Of a stretch of DNA of 34,633 nucleotides, positions 15,984 to 25,089 are shown piece after piece (positions within the stretch are counted from its first letter, which is position 1; each line of letters starts with the position of its first letter). A model generated the notes under the pieces. That model made no database searches. It was not told where the DNA came from and was given only the letters and a program-made list of their open reading frames with translations. Position numbers and translations under genes: made by a program. The DNA is taken from positions 1 to 34,633 of the forward strand of contig BQJT01000019.1 of the NCBI GenBank assembly GCA_021604845.1, read 5' to 3'. The DNA comes from Cyclobacteriaceae bacterium (GTDB lineage: Bacteria; Bacteroidota; Bacteroidia; Cytophagales; Cyclobacteriaceae).

Positions 15984-17330
15984 TTACTGTAAAATCTGAC
16001 AATTATTGTACTCTGGATCGATTTGGATAAATACGTCATTCCTCGCTTTATCGAACCAGGAGTTCAGGATTCTGTTTTTCTTTTCTGCCAGTGTTGCATT
16101 GGCAATTTTCTGATAATCGTCCAGCAGGTTGGCCTGATGCGGTTTGATACGATCCTTATAATAAATGATCCGTACCGCTTTTTTCCCATCCTGAGTCTGG
16201 TAGGGAAGAGGATGAGTAATCGTGCCTAGTTTCATGGTGTCAAGGGTAAGGAATGTTTCGAAGTCCAGTTTATCAGTGGCTACATAGGGTGAGCCTGTTT
16301 CACCAATCATAAAACCTCCGTTGTCGGCAGTGATTTGTTCGTCGGAATACTCTTTAGCTACTTTTTCAAAAGCAATGCTATCTTTTACAATCAATGTTCT
16401 GAGGCTGTCGAGATAAACTTCAGCTTTTTCAATATCTTTTAAAGAGGGCTCCAGTTCAAGCAAAATATGGCGGCTGTCATATTCGTTACCCCTCCTGCTT
16501 ATCAACTGAATTAAGTGAAAACCAAATTCTGATTCCACCGGGTCGGAAATTTCACCAGGTTCCAATTGCAACGCCGCCGCTTCATAGGGTGGTACCAGGC
16601 TTCCTCTTTGCTGGTAACCCAGATTTCCTCCTTTCGGAGCTGATGGTCCCTGTGAATATTGGCGGGCCAGCGCTTCAAATGATTCGCCCGCTTCAATGCG
16701 TTTCTTGTATTCCAGCAATTGATTACGCACCCGATCTTTAACGTCTTTGCCTACTTCGGGAATTTTCACCATCTGCCCTATGGATACTTCTGCGGAAAAA
16801 TAGGGCAGGCTATCCCTTGGTATTCTATTAAAAAATGCCTGGACCTCTGCCGGAGTAACACTGATGTCTGAAGTTATGGAGCTCTGCATCCTTTGAACGA
16901 TCAATTGTTCTTTCACACTTTCACGCAGTTCGTTTCGAATATCTACCAGGCTTTTTCCGTAATAGCTCTCCAACGCTTGTTCATTACCCCCTACTTGTGA
17001 CAGAATCATTTGCATTCTTTGATCCAGGTTCTGGTCTACTTCCACGTCCAAAACCAACACTGAGTCAATTTCGGCCTTTGCCACCAATAATTTATTCACC
17101 ACAAGGCTTTCAAATATGTTGCATTTTGAAGTCCCCGCAGTTACCTGACCACTCGATAAAAACTGCAAATAAGCTTCTTCCAATTCGGATTGTAATATGA
17201 TCTTATCATCTACTTTGGCAATGATCCTGTCTACCACAACACCCTTGTCCTGTGCGAATACCGGCATGCATACAATAGCTGCCAACAGCACCAATAATAC
17301 CCTAATTACTTCTAAATATTTCAAAGTCAT
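15984..17330 (-). CDS. SurA-type periplasmic peptidyl-prolyl isomerase/chaperone
   Basis: SurA-like proteins guide outer-membrane proteins through the periplasm. From the ATG at 17330 the product has 448 residues, with a signal peptide (about 1-26, ending PVFAQ), a SurA N-terminal chaperone domain (about 30-170), a first parvulin domain (about 178-280, with GGNLGYQQRGSLVPPYEAA and SEFGFHLIQL) and a more divergent second one (about 285-390, starting SRHILLEL). A longer reading frame reaches 17402 but would bury the signal peptide. The chosen start overlaps the upstream gene by 29 bases, suggesting coupled translation. It is third of three adjacent foldase-type genes. Confidence 0.92.
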   Translation of the reverse strand: MTLKYLEVIRVLLVLLAAIVCMPVFAQDKGVVVDRIIAKVDDKIILQSELEEAYLQFLSSGQVTAGTSKCNIFESLVVNKLLVAKAEIDSVLVLDVEVDQNLDQRMQMILSQVGGNEQALESYYGKSLVDIRNELRESVKEQLIVQRMQSSITSDISVTPAEVQAFFNRIPRDSLPYFSAEVSIGQMVKIPEVGKDVKDRVRNQLLEYKKRIEAGESFEALARQYSQGPSAPKGGNLGYQQRGSLVPPYEAAALQLEPGEISDPVESEFGFHLIQLISRRGNEYDSRHILLELEPSLKDIEKAEVYLDSLRTLIVKDSIAFEKVAKEYSDEQITADNGGFMIGETGSPYVATDKLDFETFLTLDTMKLGTITHPLPYQTQDGKKAVRIIYYKDRIKPHQANLLDDYQKIANATLAEKKNRILNSWFDKARNDVFIQIDPEYNNCQILQ

Positions 17331-18210
17331 TGTTTTTCTGCGCTTCTGAATAGATGTCTGACTCCAGATTATTGGCCAGGGCAATTTTTCTTTTGTTAAC
17401 AATTATTTCTGCAATATTGTCCCGGACAAATTCCAGAGGTGAAATCTGATCAGCAATTTTATATTGATCGATATAGAGGAAGTATTCAAAATTTTGATCG
17501 TTGGTTTCAACATATTTGTTGTTTTTCAGGTATTGCTCCTGATTCGGAATGTTGGCCAGCGGTGTACTTTGAATCAACTCCTCAAAGTTAAGCCAGACTG
17601 TATCTTCTAGTGTATAATAAGTTGCGAATTGAAAGCAATAAGAAGCTAATTCATCCCGATCCTTCGGCTTTTGTGAGCGGATCAGTTTACCCACTTCATT
17701 GATTTTCGGAGCTTCCTTTGGCAATTTGATGAAAATTCCTCTGATTATATTCTGTTTTAGCTCAAAATTATCCTGGTTGGTTTCGTAATAAGCCTGGATT
17801 TCCTCTTCAGAAACATCAGTTTGCAGCCTTTGATTTATATGATACTGCTTGAATTCATGAACCATGAGGGCATACCGGTAGTCCAGTATTTTTCGTGAGA
17901 GCTCCGCTTCATCAAAGTCAATTCTTGATGATGCCTCATCTATTAGCAGTTGCTTTTTAATCCAACTTTGAATGTATCGTTCGACAATATCAGCACTATC
18001 AGAACTGTTAATGGCCTCGGATGTTAATCCTTCAAGGTCTTCGGGGTAAAGATAGGTATCGTATACTCTGGCTATCGGAGGGGTCTCCGAGGTGAGCTCT
18101 GACTGGTTGTCTTTTATTTTGAACAAATCACAGCCACTCAACAGTCCGATTAGAACAACCGCCAGGCTACTGATGGTATTGTTCATATATTTTCTCGAGT
18201 TCTTTTTCAT
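17302..18210 (-). CDS. SurA N-terminal-like lipoprotein without a clear parvulin domain
   Basis: A 302-residue predicted lipoprotein. The ATG at 18210 gives a basic n-region (MKKNSRKY), a hydrophobic core and the lipobox LLSGC (Cys27); an ATG at 18186 is possible but lacks the basic residues. The helical N-terminal half, with AELSRKILDYRYALMVHEF and VSEEEIQAYYETNQDNFEL, resembles the SurA/PpiC chaperone domain. Where a parvulin domain would follow, only a faint trace (NIIRGIFIKLPKE) is present and the GG.LG and FG.H motifs are missing. It overlaps both neighbours (44 and 29 bases), so the three foldase genes are tightly coupled. Probably a chaperone without isomerase activity; this is inferred. 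Confidence 0.75.
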   Translation of the reverse strand: MKKNSRKYMNNTISSLAVVLIGLLSGCDLFKIKDNQSELTSETPPIARVYDTYLYPEDLEGLTSEAINSSDSADIVERYIQSWIKKQLLIDEASSRIDFDEAELSRKILDYRYALMVHEFKQYHINQRLQTDVSEEEIQAYYETNQDNFELKQNIIRGIFIKLPKEAPKINEVGKLIRSQKPKDRDELASYCFQFATYYTLEDTVWLNFEELIQSTPLANIPNQEQYLKNNKYVETNDQNFEYFLYIDQYKIADQISPLEFVRDNIAEIIVNKRKIALANNLESDIYSEAQKNNDFEIFRSN

Positions 18211-20419
18211 ATATTTCAACCGGATATTTACTTCTGAGTTCCTTAACCCAGTCACTTTCCAATTCTATTTGATAATCGGAAATCACCTGCCCCCGGATTT
18301 CATTTAATTTTTGGTCACCTTCAGGAAGTATTTCTTTAATTTCTACCAGTACTATTCGCTCATCTACTTCAAGACGATGCGTGCCGGTCTCCCAATCCAC
18401 CTGATCAATAAATTGATTTTCTCCTTTTTGAAAAACCCCGCTTTCCACCTGGATGGTCAACGGATTGTTTTTGTTCATTTGATCAACAAGATCGTCAATA
18501 GATTTACTGGCTACAAATAGTATGAACTCCTGAGCACCTGACTCTAACGGTTCTGTAGTGATTTGTGCTTCAGCTATCTGGTGACGGGTCAATTGTTCCT
18601 GGATAATTGCCTTTAATTGATTAGCCTCATGGCTGGTGGTGTCATACTGTAAGACCAAATGTCGATGGATACTTTGTGTTAACAATTGAGCAGCTTCGTT
18701 CAGGATTTTTACCTGGGCTTTGTTCAACGATCCACCGGTGCCAAAGAAATCATACTTATTGTAAACAAAGTATTCCTGTTGGATGAAATTTTTAACCCTG
18801 TCAAGTGCTGCTTCATTTTCCACATTGTAGGTATTGGCAACCACCCGGGTATCCCATTGATAGCGTTGCTGATTGTTTTCAAAAAATCTTTTAAGACCTG
18901 TAGTGTCCTGGATAGCCTGGTTCCACACCTTTGATTCCATTAGCTGAAAAAGCAAGATCCCATCACGGTACTCTTTAAGTAGCATTTTGTAATCATAATG
19001 TTTATCTGCTAAATGTGCTTCCTCAAAGTTTATCAAACAATCTGCTGCATATTGTTCATACGCGGTTCGCAACATATCATATGGTTTTTCCTGAGGTTTC
19101 AACGGCTGTTTCGATTCCACGTAGCGGTAAAAATCAGATACTTTATAAGTGGACTTTTCAATAGTGAACAGCACCTTTTCGAGGTGTTCCCAATGGTCCT
19201 GTGATTGCCAGGTACCCTTGTTCAAATTCTCATTGGCAAATTCAAGAGCCTGTTCAACCACCTGGTTATTTTCTTTAAACTTGTTTTCCTCTTTTAAACG
19301 TTTTATTAGCTCCTTCTGATTCAGATTTGCTCTAGAATTAGCTGAAAGATTGGATCGGATCTGGGGTTCTAACTGCTCTAAAGTCTCTAATCCTACTTTT
19401 CCATCCAATTTTATAATATGCCACCCATAAGCTGTTAGAACTGGTTCGCTAATGTCTCCCATTTGTTCTAGTGCGAACGCAGCCTGTTCAAAGGAAGGAA
19501 TATTGCTGATGTCTCCGGTCTTAAACCAGGGAAGTTGCCCGCCTTTCATCTTAGTTCCCACATCCTCTGAAAACTGCCGACACAACAAGTTCCAGTCCTC
19601 TTTACCGGTTGCTTTTAAATAAATCTCTCTGGCGCGATTAGCTGCCAGTGTAGAATCTGACGGTGAGATGTCAGGAGGTGTTCGGACCAGAATGTGCGAT
19701 ACCTGTATTCTGCCCTGAGAGGGCCGCTTGTCATGAACTTTTATTAAATGGTAACCAAAATTGGTACGTACCGGTCCCGAAACACTGTCAACAGGCAACC
19801 GGTAGGCCGCTTCTTCAAAAGGATATACCATTTGCATTGCTGTGAAATAACCAAGGTTCCCCTTATTTAGTTTAGCTGAAGGGTCTTCTGAGTTCTCATA
19901 GGCTATTTCTCCAAAATCTTTACCTTTCCGGACCATATCCGATAGTAACATTATCTCCTCATAGGCTGCCATGGTATCTTTTGGAGATGCGTCATTAGCA
20001 GCTTGTATCAGGATATGAGAGGCATTTACTTCCGTTTTGAGTCTTTCATAAGTTACCTTAACCAAAGAGTCCAGAATCTTTGTTTCAGTGAGGTACGGAG
20101 CAGCCAGCTGCTTTCTATATCCCTCCAGTTCCTTGATGAAGGCAGAGTCCCTGTGCAATCCCAAAGCTTCCGCTTCCCGGACCTTCAACTTAAAATTGAT
20201 AAACAATTCGAGATATTCGTCTATATCACTCGGCCCTGCAGGTGTTTCGTTTAGATTATTCTTATTGTAGATATAGAGGAATTCTTTGGTGGAGACCGGA
20301 GTCTGGTCAATACTTACAATAGCACTCGAACTGTTGTTTTTTAGCATACTGCACGAAAAAGAGCATACTCCTAACAACAGGGGCCACAGAAAGAAATTAA
20401 AAGTATTAGAAAGTCTCAC
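18167..20419 (-). CDS. Large envelope peptidyl-prolyl isomerase with two parvulin domains
   Basis: A 750-residue exported protein starting at a GTG. The N-terminus is a signal sequence with Cys19 and Cys23, one of which may be lipid-modified, though neither lipobox is canonical. Two consecutive parvulin (PpiC-type) domains follow: about 132-231 (ASHILIQ, KGNLGYFTAMQMVYPFEEAA, NFGYHLIKVHD) and about 238-341 (VSHILVRTP, GGQLPWF, AYGWHIIKLDG). The remaining 400 residues are mostly helical and unrecognised. It heads the three-gene foldase series, 94 bases after the RsbW-like kinase gene. It likely assists folding of envelope proteins. Confidence 0.9.
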   Translation of the reverse strand: MRLSNTFNFFLWPLLLGVCSFSCSMLKNNSSSAIVSIDQTPVSTKEFLYIYNKNNLNETPAGPSDIDEYLELFINFKLKVREAEALGLHRDSAFIKELEGYRKQLAAPYLTETKILDSLVKVTYERLKTEVNASHILIQAANDASPKDTMAAYEEIMLLSDMVRKGKDFGEIAYENSEDPSAKLNKGNLGYFTAMQMVYPFEEAAYRLPVDSVSGPVRTNFGYHLIKVHDKRPSQGRIQVSHILVRTPPDISPSDSTLAANRAREIYLKATGKEDWNLLCRQFSEDVGTKMKGGQLPWFKTGDISNIPSFEQAAFALEQMGDISEPVLTAYGWHIIKLDGKVGLETLEQLEPQIRSNLSANSRANLNQKELIKRLKEENKFKENNQVVEQALEFANENLNKGTWQSQDHWEHLEKVLFTIEKSTYKVSDFYRYVESKQPLKPQEKPYDMLRTAYEQYAADCLINFEEAHLADKHYDYKMLLKEYRDGILLFQLMESKVWNQAIQDTTGLKRFFENNQQRYQWDTRVVANTYNVENEAALDRVKNFIQQEYFVYNKYDFFGTGGSLNKAQVKILNEAAQLLTQSIHRHLVLQYDTTSHEANQLKAIIQEQLTRHQIAEAQITTEPLESGAQEFILFVASKSIDDLVDQMNKNNPLTIQVESGVFQKGENQFIDQVDWETGTHRLEVDERIVLVEIKEILPEGDQKLNEIRGQVISDYQIELESDWVKELRSKYPVEIYEKELEKIYEQYHQ

Positions 20420-20513
20420 CAGACAGGCAAAAAATTTGATGCAATTTTAACCAATTTTTTACAGACCTCAGGCTCTGTGTATGCCAAAAAATGTTAACCA
20501 GTGAATTTGGAGA

Positions 20514-20933
20514 TCAGGATATCTCAACTTTCTTTGCCATTCTGTACACATTGCGATTGGCTTTGCGGATAAATTCCATAGTGTCCATAATCCTTCTTAC
20601 TAAAATTAATCCAACGCCTCCTTTTTTCTTTTCTTTGATAATATCTTCAAGAGAAGGCTCCTTATACCGGCAAAAATTGAATCCAACTCCGTAGTCACTA
20701 ATTTCAAACTGTACTTCATCGGCTTTGGTTATGTTGATTTGAACACCAATGTGCTTTTTCGGATTACACTGATGAGAGTGGATCATTAGGTTAGCGCAAA
20801 CTTCATCCACAGCCAGCACCATTTCCCCAGCCTCAATTTCGGAAATTCCATGCTGGCGAAGAAAGTTTTCAACGAAACTGCGTACGTCTCTTAACTTTTC
20901 CTTCTGACAGGGAATCTTCAATCTATTGTTCAT
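20514..20933 (-). CDS. RsbW/SpoIIAB-like serine kinase, anti-sigma-factor type (HATPase_c_2)
   Basis: A 139-residue stand-alone GHKL ATPase domain. It contains the N-box AVDEVCANLMIH with Glu44 and Asn48, the G1 box DYGVGF (Asp80) and the G2 box KGGVGLILVRRIMD. Proteins of this type bind a partner and phosphorylate a STAS antagonist on Ser. The gene overlaps the STAS gene by 11 bases and follows the PP2C phosphatase, so the three form a partner-switching module. The regulated partner is not encoded nearby; it may be a sigma factor or another effector. Confidence 0.9.
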   Translation of the reverse strand: MNNRLKIPCQKEKLRDVRSFVENFLRQHGISEIEAGEMVLAVDEVCANLMIHSHQCNPKKHIGVQINITKADEVQFEISDYGVGFNFCRYKEPSLEDIIKEKKKGGVGLILVRRIMDTMEFIRKANRNVYRMAKKVEIS

Positions 20934-21264
20934 GGGCTCGCTGTTTTGCCTGGTCTTTAGTTTCCTTAATATTCAACAACTGATCCAATCCTAACACCTT
21001 AAACACATTCGCTACCCGTTCACTTAAACCAAACAAAACCATTCGAATGTTTTTAGTTTTTAACTCTTCAATATAGGACATAAACACACCAAGGCCGGCT
21101 GAAGATATGTAGTTTAGATTTTCACAGTCAATCAATATATGTTGTTGACCCTCCTGGATGGCCTGGGCAATTGCTTCATCTAATCGAATGGATGAACTGG
21201 CATCCACATCGCCATCGACAGCAATTACATAGTTTCCATCCTCTAAAACACTCGAAATATGCAT
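20923..21264 (-). CDS. STAS-domain anti-sigma factor antagonist
   Basis: A 113-residue single STAS domain like SpoIIAA and RsbV. The conserved phosphorylation loop NYISSAGLGVF is present, with Ser54/Ser55 at the position phosphorylated in SpoIIAA. The start is the ATG at 21264, 36 bases after the phosphatase stop. By family logic the kinase encoded next door phosphorylates this Ser and the PP2C phosphatase removes the phosphate, which changes which partner the kinase holds. The charged C-terminal tail (about 99-113) is a short extension. Confidence 0.92.
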   Translation of the reverse strand: MHISSVLEDGNYVIAVDGDVDASSSIRLDEAIAQAIQEGQQHILIDCENLNYISSAGLGVFMSYIEELKTKNIRMVLFGLSERVANVFKVLGLDQLLNIKETKDQAKQRAHEQ

Positions 21265-21300
21265 ATATAGTTATATAACGGTATAAAATAGTTAAAGTTT

Positions 21301-23361
21301 CTACCTGAATTTCAGGATCATAGTGGTAAAATCGTCTTCAATTTCGTCTTCCTGGGTAAATTCCCTCAGGCCCTTGATGATAGCTTCCTGAATACTATCA
21401 ACAGAACTCTGACTATTATTCTGTACAATCTGTTTCAACCTATCATAACCGAACTCCCGGTTTTTGTGATCTTTGGCCTCTATAACCCCGTCTGTATATA
21501 GGACCAACACATCACCTGATTTATAACTGAGCTGATTGACTTCTACGTAGTTACAGTACTCCTTGTTGCGTATTATCCCCAGACCAAGTCCTTTACTCTT
21601 CAGGAATTCCACCTTGGACTGATCTTTATGATAATAAAGTGCAGGGCAATGACCTGCACGACTAAATTTTATTACCCCGGCCTCTGTGTCCAGTATAAAA
21701 TAGGATAAAGTAATGAAAGAAGTACGTTCCAAACAGCGGCCCAGGGCATCATTTGCCTTTATTACAAACTCCCCCGGATCCAGATCAATTTGGGCTAAAC
21801 TGTGGAAAACCCCCTTCATTTGAGACATATTGAATGCCGCAGAAGTCCCTTTTCCTGATACATCACCAATAATCAGCGCGAATTTATGCTTGGAAATCCG
21901 ATGTGTGTCGAAATAATCACCGCCCACTTCATCTGCAGGTTTCGAATAAGCAGTGATATCAAAACTGTCGTTTGATTCAAGCGTTGAAGGCAGCAGGCTT
22001 TCGTGAACCCTTTTGGCAATATTCAGTTCTTCCCGATATCTTTCGTTTTCAATTGCAGATTGCAGCAGTCGATAATTCTCAATTGAAACCGCCGCCTGGT
22101 TGCCAAAGGTATTTACAATGTTGATAACATCATTATTGAATCCGTCGGAAACCTCCTTTAACAACACCATACTACCAATCTTTTCATGCTGAACGGTAAG
22201 TGGGTAGATCAGCACTGACTTGAATTCGGGATGCTTGATGTTTTCAACCAATGTCTGGTTTTCGCCAGATATTTTGGTGGTAATGGCTGATCTTTTCGAC
22301 TTCCTTTGTGTGGAATCGGCGATAGCTTTCCTCAGTTGGTCTACTTTCTGCTTACTAATGTTTTTGGTGATAAGATTCGTTGGGTCTGTTTGGTGATTGG
22401 GTTCGAACCAGGCACCATTGGCAAAACTGGCGCTAACAGCACTCTCCAGTAATAGATCATAAATTTCATCCTGGTTCCGGCCGGTCTGGTTGGATTGACT
22501 CAGCCTTTGGAAACTAACTACTTCTTCCAGTTTCTGTTCAAAGACAGAAGTTGTTGGGAGGTTGAAAAGTGTGACCAGCAACGAAGAGATTGCATATAAG
22601 ATGATAAAACTAAAAATTGCCAGAACCGATACATGGTTGGATAGATCAGAAATCAAAAGTTCGTTGTCTCTGGATCTGGCAATGTAAAGAAGGAAATATG
22701 CCAGATAAAGGATAATGAGCAAAATCAATAAGATGCTTTTCCATTTTTGCTTAAAATTCAGGAATGCTACCCATTTTAAATTTGGGGTAACTACCAAACC
22801 CATAGCCAGCAGGAATGCAAAGATCAGGGAAAAAGGCAGATCGAATGGCGAATGGGGTATAAACTGAAAAAGCAGGCTTGCCAGAAATGCATACTCAAAT
22901 ACCTGCCAGGTTCTCAGCAGGGCTTTGGTTTTCTGATATAGGACCAGCTTTTTCCAAACCAAAAAAGTTGAAATAATAAATGCCAGAATCAAACCTATAT
23001 TTATGTGATATAGCAGACTTAGCAGCAATCCATGTTCGGCCAGTCTGGTTCCTGAAAAGAAGGATAGAAAAAATTGTATAAAAACCGATACTATGGTAGC
23101 TATCAGGCCAGTTACGAACACCCGCCACAACAATTCAATAAAATTAAGATTATCAGCTCCTGCCAGCCGGCGTGAATAGTGGGTGTATAGGGAAACAATG
23201 TACCCGGTTAGTAACAGGTTTGACAATAGGATTGGAACACCTATTTCAACATTGGCATTTCGCAGTTCAAACCCGATAATAAGATCCACAAGGGTTAGGC
23301 CCAACCAGCATACGATGGCTGCTACAGTAGTAAATCTTAAGATTCCGGTACTGCTAAGCAT
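21301..23361 (-). CDS. Membrane-bound GAF / PP2C (SpoIIE-type) serine phosphatase
   Basis: A 686-residue signalling phosphatase from the ATG at 23361 (a TTG 9 bases upstream is possible). About eight hydrophobic segments fill residues 8-268, then a short coiled linker, a GAF-like domain (about 285-435) and a PP2C/SpoIIE domain (about 450-686). Metal-binding motifs are intact: EVGGDYFD (478-485), IIGDVSGKGTSAAFNMSQMK, FSRAGHCPALYY, LYTDGVIEAKD and the closing EDDFTTMILKF. It probably senses a membrane or small-molecule signal and dephosphorylates the STAS protein encoded next. The signal is unknown. Confidence 0.93.
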   Translation of the reverse strand: MLSSTGILRFTTVAAIVCWLGLTLVDLIIGFELRNANVEIGVPILLSNLLLTGYIVSLYTHYSRRLAGADNLNFIELLWRVFVTGLIATIVSVFIQFFLSFFSGTRLAEHGLLLSLLYHINIGLILAFIISTFLVWKKLVLYQKTKALLRTWQVFEYAFLASLLFQFIPHSPFDLPFSLIFAFLLAMGLVVTPNLKWVAFLNFKQKWKSILLILLIILYLAYFLLYIARSRDNELLISDLSNHVSVLAIFSFIILYAISSLLVTLFNLPTTSVFEQKLEEVVSFQRLSQSNQTGRNQDEIYDLLLESAVSASFANGAWFEPNHQTDPTNLITKNISKQKVDQLRKAIADSTQRKSKRSAITTKISGENQTLVENIKHPEFKSVLIYPLTVQHEKIGSMVLLKEVSDGFNNDVINIVNTFGNQAAVSIENYRLLQSAIENERYREELNIAKRVHESLLPSTLESNDSFDITAYSKPADEVGGDYFDTHRISKHKFALIIGDVSGKGTSAAFNMSQMKGVFHSLAQIDLDPGEFVIKANDALGRCLERTSFITLSYFILDTEAGVIKFSRAGHCPALYYHKDQSKVEFLKSKGLGLGIIRNKEYCNYVEVNQLSYKSGDVLVLYTDGVIEAKDHKNREFGYDRLKQIVQNNSQSSVDSIQEAIIKGLREFTQEDEIEDDFTTMILKFR

Positions 23362-23399
23362 AATACACAACCCACGGGTTCAAGAATAGGCCCAAGTTA

Positions 23400-23430
23400 C
23401 AAAATTATTGATACGATGTTGGAACGGAAA
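23400..23430 (-). promoter_or_regulatory. Promoter of the partner-switching module
   Basis: On the minus strand TTTC (23430-23427), a 19-base spacer and TAATTTTG (23407-23400) match the Bacteroidota promoter with one mismatch in the -33 box. The start point would be near 23393, about 32 bases before the phosphatase ATG, in the 111-base gap after guaB. It implies the module can be transcribed independently of guaB. Confidence 0.55.
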
Positions 23431-23472
23431 TCGACAGTTACATTAGCGATTTAAAGAGGTTCTCAAATCCTG

Positions 23473-24942
23473 CTATCTACTGTAATTCGGTGCTTCCCTG
23501 GTGATTTGAATGTTATGTGGATGACTTTCACGTGCCCCTGCATTGGTAATCTTTACAAACTTTGCCCCGTGAAGTTCTGTAATGTCAGCAGCGCCGCAGT
23601 AACCCATGCCTGCACGGAGGCCTCCGACCATTTGAAAAAGAACCTCGGACACATTGCCTTTAAAGGGGACCCTTCCTACAATTCCTTCCGGAACCAGCTT
23701 TTGCACATCGTCTTCGGCATCCTGAAAATACCGGTCTTTTGAGCCATCTTCCATGGCTTCTACGGAACCCATACCGCGGTATGTTTTGAACTTCCTTCCT
23801 TCATAAATAATCATTTCCCCAGGCGCTTCGTGCGTACCTGCGAGCATGGATCCGATCATCACGCTACTTGCACCGGCAGCTAATGCCTTCACTGCATCTC
23901 CGGAAAATCGGATACCACCATCTGCTACCACGGGAATGTTGTACGATTTTAGCGCCTCACTAGCCTCAAAAACGGCCGACAATTGCGGTACGCCAACTCC
24001 TGCAATAACCCTGGTGGTGCAAATACTTCCAGGTCCAACACCCACCTTCACTCCATCCGCCCCGGCGTCTGCCAAAGCTTTGGCTGCTTCGCCAGTGGCA
24101 ATATTTCCAACGATTACCTCCAGATCCGGAAATTCTTTCTTTACAAGTTTGAGGGTATCAATAACTCCTTTGGAATGACCGTGTGCGGTATCAATTGCTA
24201 TCACATCAACTCCCGCATCGATCAACAATTCCAAACGTTCATTAATATCAGGGGTAACCCCTACCGCTGCACCAACCCTGAGCCGCCCGTATTCATCCTT
24301 ACATGCAAATGGCCGGTCGCTGTTCTTTAAAATATCTTTGTAGGTTATTAAACCCCTAAGTTTCCCTTCACTGTCAACAATGGGCAGCTTTTCAATTTTA
24401 TGTTCCATCAGGATCTCCTCAGCTTCCTCAAGGCTTATACCTTCACTGGCAGTGATTAGATTCTCATGCGTCATAATATCCACCACAGGAATAGAAAGGT
24501 CTTTCTGGAAGCGTAAATCGCGATTTGTGATGATTCCTGAGAGTTTACCTGCCCCATCTATGACCGGAATACCGCCAATTTTAAATTCTTTCATTATCTG
24601 AGCAGCGTCTCCCAGGGTAGACTTTCCGTTTAAAGTTATGGGATCCAAAATCATTCCGCTTTGCGATCGCTTCACTTTTCTAACCTGACCTGCCTGGGCT
24701 TCTTTGGTCATATTTTTATGGATGAAACCTATTCCCCCATCCAAGGCCATAGCTATGGCCAGTTCGAACTCAGTTACCGTATCCATAGCGGCAGATATAA
24801 AAGGGATATTTAATGGAATATTCTTGGTCAGGTGACTCCTTACGACAGTGTCCCGGGGCAATACTTCAGAATAACCAGGGGTTAATAATACATCATCGTA
24901 TGTAAGTGCTTCGAAAAGAAACTTGGAGGAATTGATAGGCAT
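23473..24942 (-). CDS. guaB: IMP dehydrogenase GuaB
   Basis: GuaB oxidises IMP to XMP with NAD(+), the committed step to GMP. The 489-residue protein is full length: TIM-barrel core interrupted by two CBS domains (about 95-205), the active-site loop GPGSICTTR with catalytic Cys308, the phosphate-binding [11 protein letters not shown] region and the flap with KTYRGMGS. The ATG start at 24942 follows a good promoter. It is divergent from pnuC. In several Bacteroidota guaB is followed by foldase genes; here the partner-switching genes lie between them. Confidence 0.97.
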   Translation of the reverse strand: MPINSSKFLFEALTYDDVLLTPGYSEVLPRDTVVRSHLTKNIPLNIPFISAAMDTVTEFELAIAMALDGGIGFIHKNMTKEAQAGQVRKVKRSQSGMILDPITLNGKSTLGDAAQIMKEFKIGGIPVIDGAGKLSGIITNRDLRFQKDLSIPVVDIMTHENLITASEGISLEEAEEILMEHKIEKLPIVDSEGKLRGLITYKDILKNSDRPFACKDEYGRLRVGAAVGVTPDINERLELLIDAGVDVIAIDTAHGHSKGVIDTLKLVKKEFPDLEVIVGNIATGEAAKALADAGADGVKVGVGPGSICTTRVIAGVGVPQLSAVFEASEALKSYNIPVVADGGIRFSGDAVKALAAGASSVMIGSMLAGTHEAPGEMIIYEGRKFKTYRGMGSVEAMEDGSKDRYFQDAEDDVQKLVPEGIVGRVPFKGNVSEVLFQMVGGLRAGMGYCGAADITELHGAKFVKITNAGARESHPHNIQITREAPNYSR

Positions 24943-24975
24943 GGCAAATAATTTTATTTGATATTATTTGCCAGA

Positions 24976-25006
24976 CAAAGCTACACACATTGTATAACTA
25001 ATAAAA
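24976..25006 (-). promoter_or_regulatory. Promoter of guaB
   Basis: The minus strand has TTTT, a 19-base spacer and TAGCTTTG (24983-24976), a full match to TAnnTTTG with a near-match -33 box. Transcription would begin near 24969, leaving a leader of about 27 bases. Confidence 0.55.
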
Positions 25007-25035
25007 GAAAGTAAAAAAATTAATAAGCCGGAGTA

Positions 25036-25065
25036 GTTGTGGTTGGTAACTCCTGGTTATGTTTG
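25036..25065 (+). promoter_or_regulatory. Promoter of pnuC
   Basis: GTTG, an 18-base spacer and TATGTTTG (25058-25065) match the Bacteroidota pattern. The start point would be near 25072, 18 bases before the pnuC ATG. It lies back to back with the guaB promoter. Confidence 0.5.
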
Positions 25066-25089
25066 TTTTATCAGTAAAATTGCTGCGGC

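Noticed and set aside
17331-17402. Extended N-terminus of the SurA protein
   Set aside because: It would place 24 polar residues before a clear signal peptide and increase the overlap with the upstream gene to about 100 bases.
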